A stretch of 64,000 nucleotides of DNA from Streptomyces sennicomposti. Its GTDB lineage: Bacteria > Actinomycetota > Actinomycetes > Streptomycetales > Streptomycetaceae. Of this stretch, positions 32,056-41,913 are shown piece after piece. The translations under genes were made by a program, and so were the position numbers. A model generated the notes under the pieces. That model was not told the DNA's origin. It searched no databases and saw only the letters and a program-made list of their open reading frames with translations. Positions within the stretch are counted from its first letter, which is position 1, and each line of letters starts with the position of its first letter. The DNA lies in contig NZ_JAIOAB010000019.1 of NCBI RefSeq assembly GCF_019890635.1, forward strand, positions 1-64,000. The letters are read 5' to 3'.

Positions 32056-33522
32056 ATGAGCGCAACGGGTACGGACAGCACGGGGCACGTCGTCGTCATC
32101 GGGGCCGGGATCGCGGGCCTGGCCGCCGCGCACCGCCTGCTGCACCGCGGAGCGCGGGTGACCGTGCTGGAGGCCTCCGACCGGGTCGGTGGCAAGCTGC
32201 TGCCCGGCGAGATCGCCGGCGTGCGCGTCGACCTGGGCGCCGAGTCGGTGCTGGCCCGCCGCCCCGAGGCGGTGGCCCTCGCGCGCGAGGTGGGCCTCGC
32301 CGACGCGCTCCAGCCGCCGGCCACCGCCTCCGCCTCGATCTGGACCCGAGGCGCGCTGCGCCCCATGCCCAAGGGCCATGTCATGGGCGTCCCCGGCACC
32401 GCCGCCGCGCTCGCCGGAGTGCTCTCCGAGGAGGGCCTCGCCCGGATCGAGCGCGACGCCGACCTGCCCCGCACCGAGACCGGCGACGACGTCGCCGTCG
32501 GCGAGTACGTCGCGACCCGCCTGGGCCGCGAGGTCGTCGACCGCCTGGTCGAACCGCTGCTCGGCGGGGTCTACGCGGGCGACGCCTACCGCATCTCCCT
32601 GCGCTCCGCCGTCCCCCAGCTCTTCCAGGCCGCGCAGCGGCACGACTCGCTCACCGAGGCGGTCCGCGACATCCAGGCCCGCGCGGCGGCCGGCGCGCGG
32701 CAGGCCGGACCGGTCTTCATGGGCATCGAGGGCGGCATCGGCCGGCTGCCCCTGGCGGTCGCCGCCTCGGTGCGGGCGCGCGGCGGCGAGATCCTGACCG
32801 CCACCCCCGTCACCGCACTGCGCCGCGAGGCCGACGGCGGCTGGCGGATCACCGCCGGGGACCGGGTGCTGCACGCCGACGCGGTGGTCGTCGCCACGCC
32901 CGCGCCGGCCGCCGCCGAACTGCTGGCGGCCGAGTCGCCCGCCGCCGCGGCCGAACTGCGCGCCGTCGAGTACGCCTCCATGGCGCTGATCACCCTCGCC
33001 TACCGACGCGCCGACGCCGACGCCGCCCTGCCCGACGGCAGCGGCTTCCTGGTGCCGCCCGTCGACGGACGGACCATCAAGGCGTCCACCTTCGCCTCCC
33101 GCAAATGGGGCTGGATCGCCGACGAGGACCCGGACGTCATGGTGCTGCGCACCTCCGTCGGGCGGTACGGCGAGACGGAGATCCTCGGCCGCTCCGACGC
33201 CGACCTGGTCGAGGTCTCCCGGCACGACCTGCGCGAGGCCGTCGGTCTGACCGCCGCGCCCCTGGAGACCCGGGTCACCCGCTGGAGCGACGGACTGCCC
33301 CAGTACCCGGTCGGCCACCACGCGCGCGTGGCCCGCGTCCGCGAGCACGTCGCCCGGCTGCCGGGCCTCGCGGTGTGCGGCGCGGTGTACGACGGCGTCG
33401 GCGTCCCCGCCTGCGTGGCCAGCGCGTACGCCGCCGTCGACCAGCTCGGCGGCGACCTGAGCGCCGTGCGGGAACTCACCGCCGCCCCGGTGCAGAGCCT
33501 GCACGGCGGAGCGGGAGAATAA
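32056..33522 (+). CDS. hemG: Protoporphyrinogen/coproporphyrinogen III oxidase
   Basis: A 488-residue FAD enzyme of the HemG/HemY (CgoX) type. N-terminal dinucleotide fold [29 protein letters not shown] (residues 11 onward), RVGGKL, and C-terminal [23 protein letters not shown], which is the FAD-closing motif. In actinobacteria this enzyme oxidises coproporphyrinogen III to coproporphyrin III, before ferrochelatase and HemQ. That HemQ follows after four bases supports that pathway. A GTG 24 nt upstream in frame is a less likely start. Confidence 0.93.
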   Translation: MSATGTDSTGHVVVIGAGIAGLAAAHRLLHRGARVTVLEASDRVGGKLLPGEIAGVRVDLGAESVLARRPEAVALAREVGLADALQPPATASASIWTRGALRPMPKGHVMGVPGTAAALAGVLSEEGLARIERDADLPRTETGDDVAVGEYVATRLGREVVDRLVEPLLGGVYAGDAYRISLRSAVPQLFQAAQRHDSLTEAVRDIQARAAAGARQAGPVFMGIEGGIGRLPLAVAASVRARGGEILTATPVTALRREADGGWRITAGDRVLHADAVVVATPAPAAAELLAAESPAAAAELRAVEYASMALITLAYRRADADAALPDGSGFLVPPVDGRTIKASTFASRKWGWIADEDPDVMVLRTSVGRYGETEILGRSDADLVEVSRHDLREAVGLTAAPLETRVTRWSDGLPQYPVGHHARVARVREHVARLPGLAVCGAVYDGVGVPACVASAYAAVDQLGGDLSAVRELTAAPVQSLHGGAGE

Positions 33523-33526
33523 CCCC

Positions 33527-34258
33527 ATGAGTGACGAAGCCTCCACCACCGAGTCCGGCCGGATCCCGAACAAGGGCAAGCTGGCAAAGGACCTCAACGA
33601 GGTCATCCGCTACACGCTGTGGTCCGTCTTCAGGCTGAAGGACGTACTGCCCGAGGACCGCACGGGCTACGCCGACGAGGTACAGGAGCTGTTCGACCAG
33701 CTCGCCGCCAAGGACGTGACGATCCGCGGCACCTACGACGTCTCCGGGCTGCGCGCCGACGCCGACCTCATGATCTGGTGGCACGCCGAGACCAGCGACC
33801 AGCTGCAGGAGGCGTACAACCTCTTCCGCCGCACGAAGCTCGGCCGCGCGCTGGAGCCGGTCTGGTCGAACATGGCGCTGCACCGCCCCGCCGAGTTCAA
33901 CCGCTCGCACATCCCGGCGTTCCTCGCCGACGAGACGCCCCGCGACTACGTCAGCGTCTACCCCTTCGTGCGCTCCTACGACTGGTACCTGCTGCCCGAC
34001 GAGGACCGCCGCCGGATGCTCGCCGACCACGGCAAGATGGCCCGCGGCTACCCGGACGTGCGCGCCAACACCGTCGCGTCCTTCTCCCTCGGCGACTACG
34101 AGTGGATCCTCGCCTTCGAGGCCGACGAACTGCACCGCATCGTCGACCTGATGCGTCATCTGCGCGGCTCGGAGGCCCGCCGGCACGTCCGCGAGGAGAT
34201 CCCGTTCTTCACCGGCCGCCGCAAGGACGTGGCCGACCTGGTCGCCGGCCTGGCCTGA
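33527..34258 (+). CDS. hemQ: Coproheme decarboxylase (chlorite-dismutase family)
   Basis: A 243-residue HemQ/ChdC. It oxidatively decarboxylates coproheme to haem b, the last step of the coproporphyrin-dependent pathway. The tyrosine region [16 protein letters not shown] near 140-155 and the proximal histidine region [14 protein letters not shown] near 165-178 are present, and the C-terminal [18 protein letters not shown] matches the family. It lies four bases after hemG, so the two are probably translated from one message. Confidence 0.95.
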   Translation: MSDEASTTESGRIPNKGKLAKDLNEVIRYTLWSVFRLKDVLPEDRTGYADEVQELFDQLAAKDVTIRGTYDVSGLRADADLMIWWHAETSDQLQEAYNLFRRTKLGRALEPVWSNMALHRPAEFNRSHIPAFLADETPRDYVSVYPFVRSYDWYLLPDEDRRRMLADHGKMARGYPDVRANTVASFSLGDYEWILAFEADELHRIVDLMRHLRGSEARRHVREEIPFFTGRRKDVADLVAGLA

Positions 34259-34273
34259 CGACCGCACGGCGCA

Positions 34274-34299
34274 CCGCGGAGCCCCCGTCCGCTCCGCGG
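34274..34299 (+). terminator. Short hairpin after hemQ
   Basis: CCGCGGAG (34274-34281) and CTCCGCGG (34292-34299) pair around a 10-nt loop, 16 nt after the hemQ stop. Confidence 0.5.
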
Positions 34300-34351
34300 C
34301 GCGCCCCGGCCGGTCAGACGACCGGTCCGATGGCCGGTCCGGCGGGCGGGT

Positions 34352-36022
34352 TCACTTCCCGGACCGTGGCCCCGCGCCGGCCCGCGCCTTCAGCGCGTCG
34401 CGCATCTCCCGCTTGCGCTGGTCCCGGAAGGTCGGCCGGTTCGGCCGCGGCTCCGGGTGCGCGGCGCAGGCCGCGTCCGGGGCCGGGACCCTGCCCTCCA
34501 GCAGATACGCGTCCAGATACGCGTTGACGCACCGGTTCGGCCCGTAGCCGACGCCGTGCGCGCCCGCGCCCCGCTCGGTCACCAGCACCGAACCGGCCAG
34601 CCGCCGCCGCAGCTCCACCGCGCCCTCGTACGGCGTGGCGGCGTCCCGCTCCGCGGCCAGCAGCAGCGTCGGCGGCAGCTCGCCCGGCGCGGTCCGCACG
34701 TCCAGGGGCCGCTGCCGGGGCACGGGCCAGTAGGCGCACGGCAGGTTCATCCACACATTGCCCCACGTCTCGAACGGCGCCGTGCGCGCCAGGCGCGTGT
34801 TGTCCCGGTCCCACACCGCGAAGTCGGTCGGCCAGGGCGCGTCGTTGCACTCCACGGCGGTGTAGACGGCGGCGCCGTTCTCCGCCTCCTTCGCCCCCTC
34901 CTCGACCGGCGCGGCCATCGTGACCAGCGGCTTGTCGTCGCCCTTCAGATACGCCGACAGGGCCTCCGCGCTGCCCGGCCAGAAGTCGTCGTAGTACCCG
35001 GTGTTCAGCAGCGCCGCGTGCAACTGGCCGGGGCCCACCGTGCCGCCCGCCGGCTTCGCGGCCAGCCGCTTGCGCGCCTTCTCGTACGAGGCCTGCACCG
35101 CCTGCGGCGTCCGCCCGAGCCCGTAGGCGGCGTCGTTCCGGGCCACCCACCTCTTGAAGTCCGTCCAGCGGCCCTCGAACGCGGCCGATTGCGCCATGTT
35201 GGCCCGGTACCAGACCCGGGCCGGGTCGGGGTTCACCACCGAGTCGAACACCATCCGGCGTACGTGCGAGGGGAACAGCGTCGCGTACAGCGCGCCGAAG
35301 TAGGTGCCGTAGGAGGCGCCCATGAACGTCAGCCGCCGCTCGCCCAGCGCCGCCCGCAGCACGTCCAGGTCGCGGGCGTTGTCGAGGGACGTGTAGTGGC
35401 GCAGGGCGGAGCCCGCGCGCCGGGCGCAGGCACGGGCGTACGCCTTGGCCTCGGCGACGCGCTGCTTCTTGTACGCCGCCGAGGGGTGCGTCGGCGCGGG
35501 GGTCGGGGCCTTGAGGAAGTCCTTGGCGTCCTGGCAGGACAGCGGGGCCGAGCGCCCGACGCCGCGCGGGGCGTAGCCGACGAGGTCGTAGGCGGCGGCG
35601 ACCCGCTTCCACTCGGGCAGCAGGCCGATCAGCGGGAAGGACATGCCGTCGGCGCCCGGACCGCCCGGGTTGAACACCAGGGCGCCCTGGCGGGGCACCG
35701 TGCGCCTGCCGTCGCGCGGGTCCTTGCGGGTGGCCCGGGCCCGGCTGACGGTGAGCTTGATCTGCTTGCCGTCCGGGTGGGCGTAGTCCAGGGGCACCGA
35801 GACCGTGCCGCACTCCAGCGCGGTGGGCAGGTCCTTGGCCTCGGGGCAGGCGCCGAAGCGGATGCCGGCCGCCTCGGCCCGCGCAGCGGCGACGACCGTG
35901 CCGCGCAGCTCCGCCGCCCCGCCGGGCACCGCCCGCGCGCTCGCGGGGACGCCGCCGGCCGGGGCGGCGAGGGCGGTCAGGACCAAGGAACCGGCGGCCG
36001 TGCAGACGGCGGCTGCTCTCAT
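34352..36022 (-). CDS. Secreted Tap-type aminopeptidase / alpha-beta hydrolase (S33)
   Basis: A 556-residue exported hydrolase like Streptomyces tripeptidyl aminopeptidase Tap. Signal peptide in the first ~30 residues; mature start near ARAVPGG. Oxyanion region FNPGGPGADG near 120, nucleophile in GASYGTYFGALYA near 230, a C-terminal TAP-like domain with the Asp in LLAAERDAATPYE and His in GAGAHGVGYGPNRC. It probably removes tri- or dipeptides from protein N-termini outside the cell. The start at 36022 has AAGGGGA upstream; earlier in-frame ATGs lack a signal peptide. Confidence 0.85.
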   Translation of the reverse strand: MRAAAVCTAAGSLVLTALAAPAGGVPASARAVPGGAAELRGTVVAAARAEAAGIRFGACPEAKDLPTALECGTVSVPLDYAHPDGKQIKLTVSRARATRKDPRDGRRTVPRQGALVFNPGGPGADGMSFPLIGLLPEWKRVAAAYDLVGYAPRGVGRSAPLSCQDAKDFLKAPTPAPTHPSAAYKKQRVAEAKAYARACARRAGSALRHYTSLDNARDLDVLRAALGERRLTFMGASYGTYFGALYATLFPSHVRRMVFDSVVNPDPARVWYRANMAQSAAFEGRWTDFKRWVARNDAAYGLGRTPQAVQASYEKARKRLAAKPAGGTVGPGQLHAALLNTGYYDDFWPGSAEALSAYLKGDDKPLVTMAAPVEEGAKEAENGAAVYTAVECNDAPWPTDFAVWDRDNTRLARTAPFETWGNVWMNLPCAYWPVPRQRPLDVRTAPGELPPTLLLAAERDAATPYEGAVELRRRLAGSVLVTERGAGAHGVGYGPNRCVNAYLDAYLLEGRVPAPDAACAAHPEPRPNRPTFRDQRKREMRDALKARAGAGPRSGK

Positions 36023-36266
36023 CGCGTATCCCCTTCGGCGCGCGGCGGCTTCGCTGCCCGGCGGCAGCGGTTCGAGGGCCGGCGGCAACAAAAGGGATGT
36101 TTGGTGCGCCCGATGACCGAGGCAAGCACCGGACACCCGGTGTCGCGGCCAATGCGCCCGACGCGCCCCGCCCGAGCGCGCACGCCGTCCGGCGCGCCCC
36201 CGCGCCCCGCCCCCGCGCCCCGCTCCCGGCGCGGCGACGCCGCCTGGTCACGCGGCTCGCGGTCGG

Positions 36267-37064
36267 CTACTCCCGCCAGGGCTGGTCGCGGTGGGTGAAG
36301 GCGGCCCGCAGCTCCGGTTCACCGATCGCGCGGATGCCCCGCACGGCCACGGAGGCGAGGTACGAGCGCTCGTCCCCGGCACCGTCCCCGGCGCGGTCCG
36401 TGCGCCGGGCCAGCCTCCCGAGCAGCCGCTGCCCGGCCGGGGACGCCCAGGGCGAGTACGGGTGGATCTCGATGCGGGCGATGGCCAGACAGCTCAGGGT
36501 GAGCGCGAGGGGCAGCGCGAACCAGAGGGAGACCAGGCCGCGCGGCATCCCGGTCGGACCGGGCATCAGCAGCGCGGTCGCGCCCAGCGCGAGGACGACG
36601 AGCGCGGCGGCCCGCACCTGGCGGACCCCGGCCGCGACGTTCGCCGACGTTGCCTCCGGCACCGCCAGACCCGCGCTGACCAGGTGGTCGGCGAGGCCGC
36701 GCACCGAGTCGGCGGCGGCCAGGGCGGCCCGTACCGGTGCGATCCGGGACTGGCCCTCCGGGCCGATCGCCCCTATCGCCGACCGCTCCATCTCGTCCCG
36801 GCCGCGCGGGTCCACGACGGTCGCCCAGCCGGTGTGCGCGAGCAGCAGCCTGCGCTGGCGGGCCATGGAGACCAGGGTCACCTCGGCGACCCGCGCCGGA
36901 CCGCCGGACAGGAAGGCGGCCTCGTACAGCGTCAGGTCGCGGTCCCGGCCCGTGGTCGCGGGGCCGGTGTCCCAGGCCGCCGCGCGTACGGCGGCCAGAC
37001 ACAGCCGGGTGCACGCCACACCGGCGACGGCCCAGGCGGGCAGCAGCAGAAGTACCCAGAACAT
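36267..37064 (-). CDS. TIGR04222-domain membrane protein
   Basis: A 265-residue membrane protein. One N-terminal helix (WVLLLLPAWAVAGVACTRLCLAAV), the TIGR04222 region (TLYEAAFLSGGPARVAEVTLVSM, then AAADSVRGLADHLVSAGLAV), two further helices (AAALVVLALGATALLMPG and LVSLWFALPLALTLSCLAIA), and a charged C-tail. Many relatives end in a Cys/Gly-rich low-complexity tail; this one does not, having only three Cys, all in helices. It lies in a same-strand cluster with DUF4142 and DUF692 genes, a neighbourhood that I recall for this family. Confidence 0.78.
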   Translation of the reverse strand: MFWVLLLLPAWAVAGVACTRLCLAAVRAAAWDTGPATTGRDRDLTLYEAAFLSGGPARVAEVTLVSMARQRRLLLAHTGWATVVDPRGRDEMERSAIGAIGPEGQSRIAPVRAALAAADSVRGLADHLVSAGLAVPEATSANVAAGVRQVRAAALVVLALGATALLMPGPTGMPRGLVSLWFALPLALTLSCLAIARIEIHPYSPWASPAGQRLLGRLARRTDRAGDGAGDERSYLASVAVRGIRAIGEPELRAAFTHRDQPWRE

Positions 37065-37161
37065 GACAAGTTTCTATGCCAGTGGCGCGGGAAACTCCAT
37101 GCCCTGTTCACATGGCGGACCAGCTGTGGCCGGTATGTGACTTTCCGTTTGTTTCCGGAGG

Positions 37162-37959
37162 TCAGGGAGTCGGCGCGGGGGACGGGGGAGGCGGGCTGGA
37201 GGCGGCCGGCGGCAAGGTGTACGTCGGCGACGCCGGCGTCCCGGACGGCGTGACGGGCACGACGTCGCCGGGGCCCACGAGGCTCGGCACGGCGGTCGAG
37301 GCGGCGTCCGTCGGGGTCGGAGCGGCGGCCAGGTCGCGGGCCACGGAGGCGTAGTCGACGTACCCGGTGGCCTCCAGGACCCTGATGTGGTCCAGGACCG
37401 TCGTGTTCGCGTCGTCGGCGAGAGCGCGCACCAGCGAGTTCCGCGTGCCCGCCCGCACCTGGGCGACGCGTTCGAAGACCCTGCCGTCGGCGAGCCGCGC
37501 GATGTTGACGAACAGCCGGTCGTACTCCTCGCCCCGCGCCTCGTCCAGGGTGGTCAGCCAGTCCCTCTGCTGGGCGGTGGGCTCGTTGGGCAGCGGCAGT
37601 CCGAGCCGGGCGGTCACCTCCCGCACCCGCCGGTCGAGGAAGGCGTGCCCGTCCACGAGGCGCCGGCCCGCCGTCCGCACGGCCTCGGTGGTGCCCCGCC
37701 GCTCGGCCTGCTGTCCGGCTGGCGCCTCCCACAGCCCGGCGAGCCGGACCGCGGTGAGGAAGTCGCGGTCCTGGTCGGACAGCGGCCCGTACGGCGTCGC
37801 CACGGTCCGCGCGCTCAACGGCTCCGCCGGCGCCTGGGGCCGGTCGGCGTACGACCAGAGCGGGACCAGCAGGGCCACGACGGTGCCGGCCAGCACCGTG
37901 ATGATGATCCCGGTGCCGCTGAGGACGCCTCGGCCCTGCACGGGCGGTCGCGGTCGCAT
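37162..37959 (-). CDS. DUF4142 membrane-anchored protein
   Basis: A 265-residue protein with one N-terminal helix (IIITVLAGTVVALLVPLW, about 18-36), a helical DUF4142 ferritin-like domain (about 60-205, beginning GPLSDQDRDFLTAVRLAGLWE), and a Thr/Pro-rich tail ending in PPPPSPAPTP. DUF4142 proteins are usually outside the membrane; their activity is not known. The domain lacks an obvious di-iron EXXH set. The gene lies between the TIGR04222 gene and the DUF692 gene on the same strand, suggesting a shared function. Confidence 0.8.
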   Translation of the reverse strand: MRPRPPVQGRGVLSGTGIIITVLAGTVVALLVPLWSYADRPQAPAEPLSARTVATPYGPLSDQDRDFLTAVRLAGLWEAPAGQQAERRGTTEAVRTAGRRLVDGHAFLDRRVREVTARLGLPLPNEPTAQQRDWLTTLDEARGEEYDRLFVNIARLADGRVFERVAQVRAGTRNSLVRALADDANTTVLDHIRVLEATGYVDYASVARDLAAAPTPTDAASTAVPSLVGPGDVVPVTPSGTPASPTYTLPPAASSPPPPSPAPTP

Positions 37960-38351
37960 GGGTGCCTCCTGTCACGGCACCGCACGTCAGTGCGCTACGG
38001 GGGTGGGTGAAGGGTTGGCATATTACTTCGGCGGCCCGGCACGCCCGGAATCCACCGGTGTCGCATCGGACACACGGACGGCACGCGGTACGGCGCCACG
38101 CCGCCGGGGCGGGCAGGCCGCCGGAGGCAGGCGCGGGGCTGCCGGGAAGGGCGCTGGGCTGCCGGGGCGGGCCCCGGGACCGCCGGGTGGTGGGTGCCGG
38201 GGCCGCCGGGGGCGGTGTCAGCGGCGCGGCCGGACGCGCCGGGCCGGGACCGCCGGGGGGCGCGGGGTCCGCCGGAGGCAGACGCTGGGCCGGGACCGTT
38301 GGGGGTGTCGGGGCCGCCGGGTGGTGGGCGCTGGGGCTGCCGGGGGCGGTG
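37960..38351. other. 392-bp intergenic region with a 65-bp duplication
   Basis: No gene is supported. The half next to the DUF692 gene is G-rich and repetitive (next entry). The half near the DUF4142 start has the only AT-richer patch (TGGCATATTACTTCGG near 38017) and may hold its promoter. Confidence 0.6.
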
Positions 38352-38380
38352 TCAGCGGCGCAGCAGGACGCGCCGGGCCG
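38182..38380 (-). repeat. 65-bp direct repeat, one copy across the DUF692 stop codon
   Basis: 38182-38246 and 38316-38380 match at 60 of 65 positions, 134 bp apart. The second copy contains the stop codon (38352-38354) and the last nine codons of the DUF692 gene; the first copy carries the same TGA in non-coding sequence. Confidence 0.9.
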
Positions 38381-39812
38381 CCCTGGCCGCCCGCACCGCC
38401 GGCCGGTGGGACCGGGGCGCGGGACCGGAGCGCTCCAGCCACCACGCGCGCAGCGCCCGCCGGGCCTCCCGGTCGTCCGGTTCCCCGGCGCTCAGCAGGG
38501 ACGCCGCGAACTCCATCGCGTCCAGCCGGTAGCCGCCGCTCATCGGGTGCGCCTGCGCATAGGCCAGGAACGCGGGCCGGTAGCCGGCCCCCAGGATCAC
38601 CGGCAGTTCCGGCGCGATCTTGGCGACCACGTCCGCCCGCTTGGACGCCAGCGCCCGGGCCTGCACCGCCAGCCGCACCCGGTCGAACCCCTCCGGTGCG
38701 GGCGTCCCCGCCACCAGCGCCGACAGCAGCGCGGTCTGCGCGAGCCCGAGCCGCTGCCGGGTCGCCTCGGCGACGGCGGACTCCGCTGCGATGACCTCGG
38801 GCTCACCGGCCGCCGGTTCACCGGCCTTGCGCGCGGCGGCGGACTCGGGCTCGTCGGCCTCGGGTGCGGCGGTCGCCCGGGGCGGCCGGCCCCCGGCGGT
38901 CGTACGGCCGATCCCGGCCGGATGACCGACGCCGTCCGTACGACCGACTGTGGCCGTACGACCGACTGCGGCCGTACGCCCCAGCTCCACCGCCTTGCCG
39001 ATCGCGGCCAGCTCCCGCTCCAGCTCGCCCGGTTCGGGGAAGTTCTCGTCGCGCTCCAGCAGGACCCCGGGCGGGGTGACGCGGGAGGCGAGGTCGCTCA
39101 GGATGCCGAGGACCGGCTCCGGGACCGGGTGGGCGTGGCTGTCGTGCCAGACGCCGTCCCGCTCGAACCCGCCCGCCACATGGACGTACGCGAGGGCTTC
39201 GAGAGGGAGTTCGGCCAGCGCGCGGGCCGGGTCCTCGCCCTGGTTGACGTGGTTGGTGTGCAGGTTGGCCACGTCGATCAGCAGCCGTACGCCGGTGCGG
39301 TCGGCCAGTTCGTACAGGAACTGCCCCTCGGTCAGCTCCTCGCCCGGCCACGACAGCAGCGCGGCGATGTTCTCCACGGCCAGCGGCACCGGCAGCGCGT
39401 CCTGCGCGACGCGGATGTTCTCGCAGAGCACGTCCAGGGCGTCGCGGGTGCGGGGCACGGGCAGCAGGTGCCCGGCCTCCAGGCGCGGGGAGGCGGTCAG
39501 CGCGCCGCCCGCCCGCACGAACGCGATGTGCTCCGTCACCAGCGGCGAGCCCAGCGCCAGCGCCCGCTCGGCGAGCGCGGTCAGGCGGCCCTCGTCGGGC
39601 CGTTCGGCGCCGCCGAGGCCGAGCGAGACGCCGTGCGGGACCACGGTCACCCCGCGTGCCCGCAGCCGCTTCAGCGACTCCGGCGGGTGGTCGGGGCACA
39701 GGTTCTCGGACACGACCTCGACCCAGTCGACGTCCGGCATCCGCTCCACGGCGTCCGCGATCTCCGGCCGCCAGCCGATCCCCGTCCCCAGCCGCTGCAT
39801 CGTCCTCGTCAC
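38352..39812 (-). CDS. DUF692 / MNIO-type iron enzyme with fused C-terminal domain
   Basis: A 486-residue protein. Residues 5-285 form a DUF692 TIM barrel (multinuclear non-haem iron oxidative enzymes such as MbnB and TglH). Candidate metal ligands are all present: H60, E94-H95, E147, D180-N183-H185, H211, D224-H226 and E253-D255. Residues 285-325 are a GRTA(A/T)VGRT-type low-complexity linker. Residues ~330-486 form a helical domain ([44 protein letters not shown]) that may act as the partner protein usually encoded separately. No Cys-rich precursor peptide is visible nearby. I chose GTG 39812, preceded by a purine run; ATG 39800 is an alternative. Most MNIO enzymes modify Cys or Asp/Asn in peptides; the substrate here is unknown. 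Confidence 0.85.
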   Translation of the reverse strand: MTRTMQRLGTGIGWRPEIADAVERMPDVDWVEVVSENLCPDHPPESLKRLRARGVTVVPHGVSLGLGGAERPDEGRLTALAERALALGSPLVTEHIAFVRAGGALTASPRLEAGHLLPVPRTRDALDVLCENIRVAQDALPVPLAVENIAALLSWPGEELTEGQFLYELADRTGVRLLIDVANLHTNHVNQGEDPARALAELPLEALAYVHVAGGFERDGVWHDSHAHPVPEPVLGILSDLASRVTPPGVLLERDENFPEPGELERELAAIGKAVELGRTAAVGRTATVGRTDGVGHPAGIGRTTAGGRPPRATAAPEADEPESAAARKAGEPAAGEPEVIAAESAVAEATRQRLGLAQTALLSALVAGTPAPEGFDRVRLAVQARALASKRADVVAKIAPELPVILGAGYRPAFLAYAQAHPMSGGYRLDAMEFAASLLSAGEPDDREARRALRAWWLERSGPAPRSHRPAVRAARAARRVLLRR

Positions 39813-39956
39813 CCCTCTTCCCCCCGGGTCCGGGCGTCGCACGCCCGGCGTTCCTGACCCGCGCAGGACGCGCGTGAGGGGGGTATGGCCCCTGCGCCGG
39901 CCCGCGAATCCCGCGCGCCGCGCCTTCAGAGCAACATTTGAGGTTCGGCCGGCGGC

Positions 39957-40688
39957 CTACCGCAGCGCCGGATGGTCCGCGACCACCGTGCACGAGCCCG
40001 GCGCGATCTCCGTGAACCCCGCGTCGCGGACCACCGGGAGGCCGCTCGTGGTCAGCTCCTCCCAGCGGCTGGGAGCGGCGGTGCGCACCGCGAGCGGGTA
40101 CCCGGCCTCGCGCCAGGCGGCCCGCTGCGGCTGCGTCAGCTCCCACCAGGCGAGCTGCGCGCCGTGCCCGGCCTGCGCCATCGCCTTGCCGGCGGACATC
40201 TCCAGACCGGGGTTGAGCCAGAGCACCGGGACGCCCGGCCCGGGCTCGGCGGGCGGCTCGGGGTCGTCCAGGTCGGTGCCGGAGACCTGGAGCTTGGCGA
40301 GGTCCTTGGGCCAGCCGTCCAGCGGGACCGGCGGGAAGACCCGTACCTCCGCCGCCTGCCCGGCGACCGTGATGCCGGGCAGCGCCTCGGCCCGCCGCCA
40401 CTCCGCGCCGCGCGCCCGGCGCACCACCTTGCGGATCCGGGCGTCCTGCCAGTCCCGCACGGCCCGCGCCCACGCGCCGTCGCCGAGGGAGCGCTCGTCG
40501 CCGAGCAGCACCAGCACCGCACGGGCCGCCGTCTCCAGCGCGTCGGTCCGGGCCGGGGGAGCGGCGCGCTCGATCCGTACGACCAGCGGCAGGACGAACT
40601 GGGGAGCCTGGTCGCGGGCGCTCGGCTCGGACCGGAAGGGGCTGTCCCCGGGGGCGGCGGTGGCGGTGGTGGTCTCGTCGGTGCTCAC
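39957..40688 (-). CDS. PTH2-family peptidyl-tRNA hydrolase
   Basis: A 243-residue protein. The C-terminal half carries the PTH2 signature LEMSAGKAMAQAGHGAQLAW, which in PTH2 contains the catalytic Lys, Gln and His, followed by a W-E-E-L and CTVVADHP end. The N-terminal ~110 residues (LPLVVRIERAAPPARTDALETAARAVLVLLGDE) are an actinobacterial addition. It would release tRNA from prematurely ended peptidyl-tRNAs; activity is inferred. Confidence 0.8.
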   Translation of the reverse strand: MSTDETTTATAAPGDSPFRSEPSARDQAPQFVLPLVVRIERAAPPARTDALETAARAVLVLLGDERSLGDGAWARAVRDWQDARIRKVVRRARGAEWRRAEALPGITVAGQAAEVRVFPPVPLDGWPKDLAKLQVSGTDLDDPEPPAEPGPGVPVLWLNPGLEMSAGKAMAQAGHGAQLAWWELTQPQRAAWREAGYPLAVRTAAPSRWEELTTSGLPVVRDAGFTEIAPGSCTVVADHPALR

Positions 40689-40749
40689 GCCCTCCAGTCT
40701 GCCAGCCGGTGATCGGCGCTCTCGGCCCGCTCCGGCCCGGGGGGCCCGC

Positions 40750-40971
40750 TCACCCGGAGCAGGCGGTGCGCTGCGCCTCCTGCCACTCGCAGACGGGGCA
40801 CAGCGTGATCCCCTTGTACGACTCCGGGTACTCCGTGGGCTTCCGGCACAGCACGCACTCCGCGTACGGCGGCCCGTCGGCCCTCGGCGGCCTGGCGGTG
40901 TGGATCAGGCAGTAGTCGCCGTCACCGCCGCCCGTGGCGGTCCCGGCGCGTCGTTCGTCGTCCTCGCTCAT
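40750..40971 (-). CDS. Small zinc-ribbon-like protein
   Basis: A 73-residue protein with two CxxC pairs (ECVLCRKP and TLCPVCEW) separated by about 18 residues, plus a YCLIH motif and a late Cys. This suggests a structural zinc site. The N-terminal ~18 residues are charged and likely flexible. It lies between the PTH2 and deacetylase genes on the same strand. Function unknown; it looks like a conserved streptomycete small protein, which I cannot verify here. Confidence 0.6.
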   Translation of the reverse strand: MSEDDERRAGTATGGGDGDYCLIHTARPPRADGPPYAECVLCRKPTEYPESYKGITLCPVCEWQEAQRTACSG

Positions 40972-41031
40972 GACTCCAGCGTAGGACGGCGGGACCGCGG
41001 CGCCGCAGGGCCGGGCGGCCGCCGGGCGCGG

Positions 41032-41913
41032 TCAGGCGTGGCCGCTGGTCGCACCGATCAGCTCGGACACCTTCACGAACCGGTAGCCCTTCGCGCGCAG
41101 CTGCGGTACGACCGTGCGCACGACGTGCTCGGTGGTCGGGGCGGCGCTGCGCGTGCAGTGCATGACGACGACCGAGCCGGGCTTGACCCCGTCGAGCACC
41201 TGCCGGGCCACCGCGTCGGCGTCCGTCGCGAACGCGTCGCCGCTCACCACGTCCCACTGCACCGCGGTGACGCCGAGCGGGCCGAGGGTGCGCAGCACGT
41301 CCTTGTCGTAGCAGCCGCCGGGGAAGCGCAGATACGGCATCGGGTGCGGGACGCCGGCCTTCTGGAACGCCGTGTACGCGCGCTCCACGTCCTCGCGGAC
41401 ACCGTCCTCGGAGATGGTCGGCAGGCCGTAGCAGTCGTCGGTGAAGGCGTAGTGGCTGTAGGTGTGGTTGGCGAGTTCGAAGAGCGGGTCGGAGCCGATG
41501 GCACGGGCCTCGTCGGGGTAGGTCTCGGCCCACTTGCCGGTCATGAAGACCGTGGCCGGCACCTTCAGCGAGCGCAGGGCCGCGATGAGCCCCGGGTTGT
41601 CGAAGTGCTCGCCCGCCTTGGCCCGCGGCCCCTCGTCGGCGGTCATGTCCGCGTCGAAGGTGAACGCGACCGTCTTGCCGCCGGTCCGCGGGCCGTTGGT
41701 GAAGACGGGGGTCAGTCCGCCGGGCCCGGGGGTCAGGGTCGGCGGCTTGGTGGGGGCGGTGGCGGAGGGCTTGGCGGGCAGGCGCTCGGACTTCGTGGGG
41801 GCCGGGTGTCCGGCGTGGGGGGCCTGCGTGGTGGTGGAACCGCAGGCGGCGAGGGTGATGAGGGCGGCGCTCAGGGCGCAGGCGGCGGTGATTCGTCGTA
41901 CAAGTGAGATCAC
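41032..41913 (-). CDS. Polysaccharide deacetylase (CE4) lipoprotein
   Basis: A 293-residue lipoprotein with lipobox TLAAC (Cys near 24), a Pro/Thr/Lys spacer to about 75, and a NodB-type deacetylase domain. CE4 motifs: TFDAD (motif 1, with A-D in place of D-D/G), NHTYSHYAF (motif 2, two metal His), RFPGGCYD (motif 3), WDVVSGDAF (motif 4) and VVVMHC (motif 5). All metal ligands appear kept. It probably removes acetyl or N-acetyl groups from cell-wall or extracellular polysaccharide. Confidence 0.88.
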   Translation of the reverse strand: MISLVRRITAACALSAALITLAACGSTTTQAPHAGHPAPTKSERLPAKPSATAPTKPPTLTPGPGGLTPVFTNGPRTGGKTVAFTFDADMTADEGPRAKAGEHFDNPGLIAALRSLKVPATVFMTGKWAETYPDEARAIGSDPLFELANHTYSHYAFTDDCYGLPTISEDGVREDVERAYTAFQKAGVPHPMPYLRFPGGCYDKDVLRTLGPLGVTAVQWDVVSGDAFATDADAVARQVLDGVKPGSVVVMHCTRSAAPTTEHVVRTVVPQLRAKGYRFVKVSELIGATSGHA

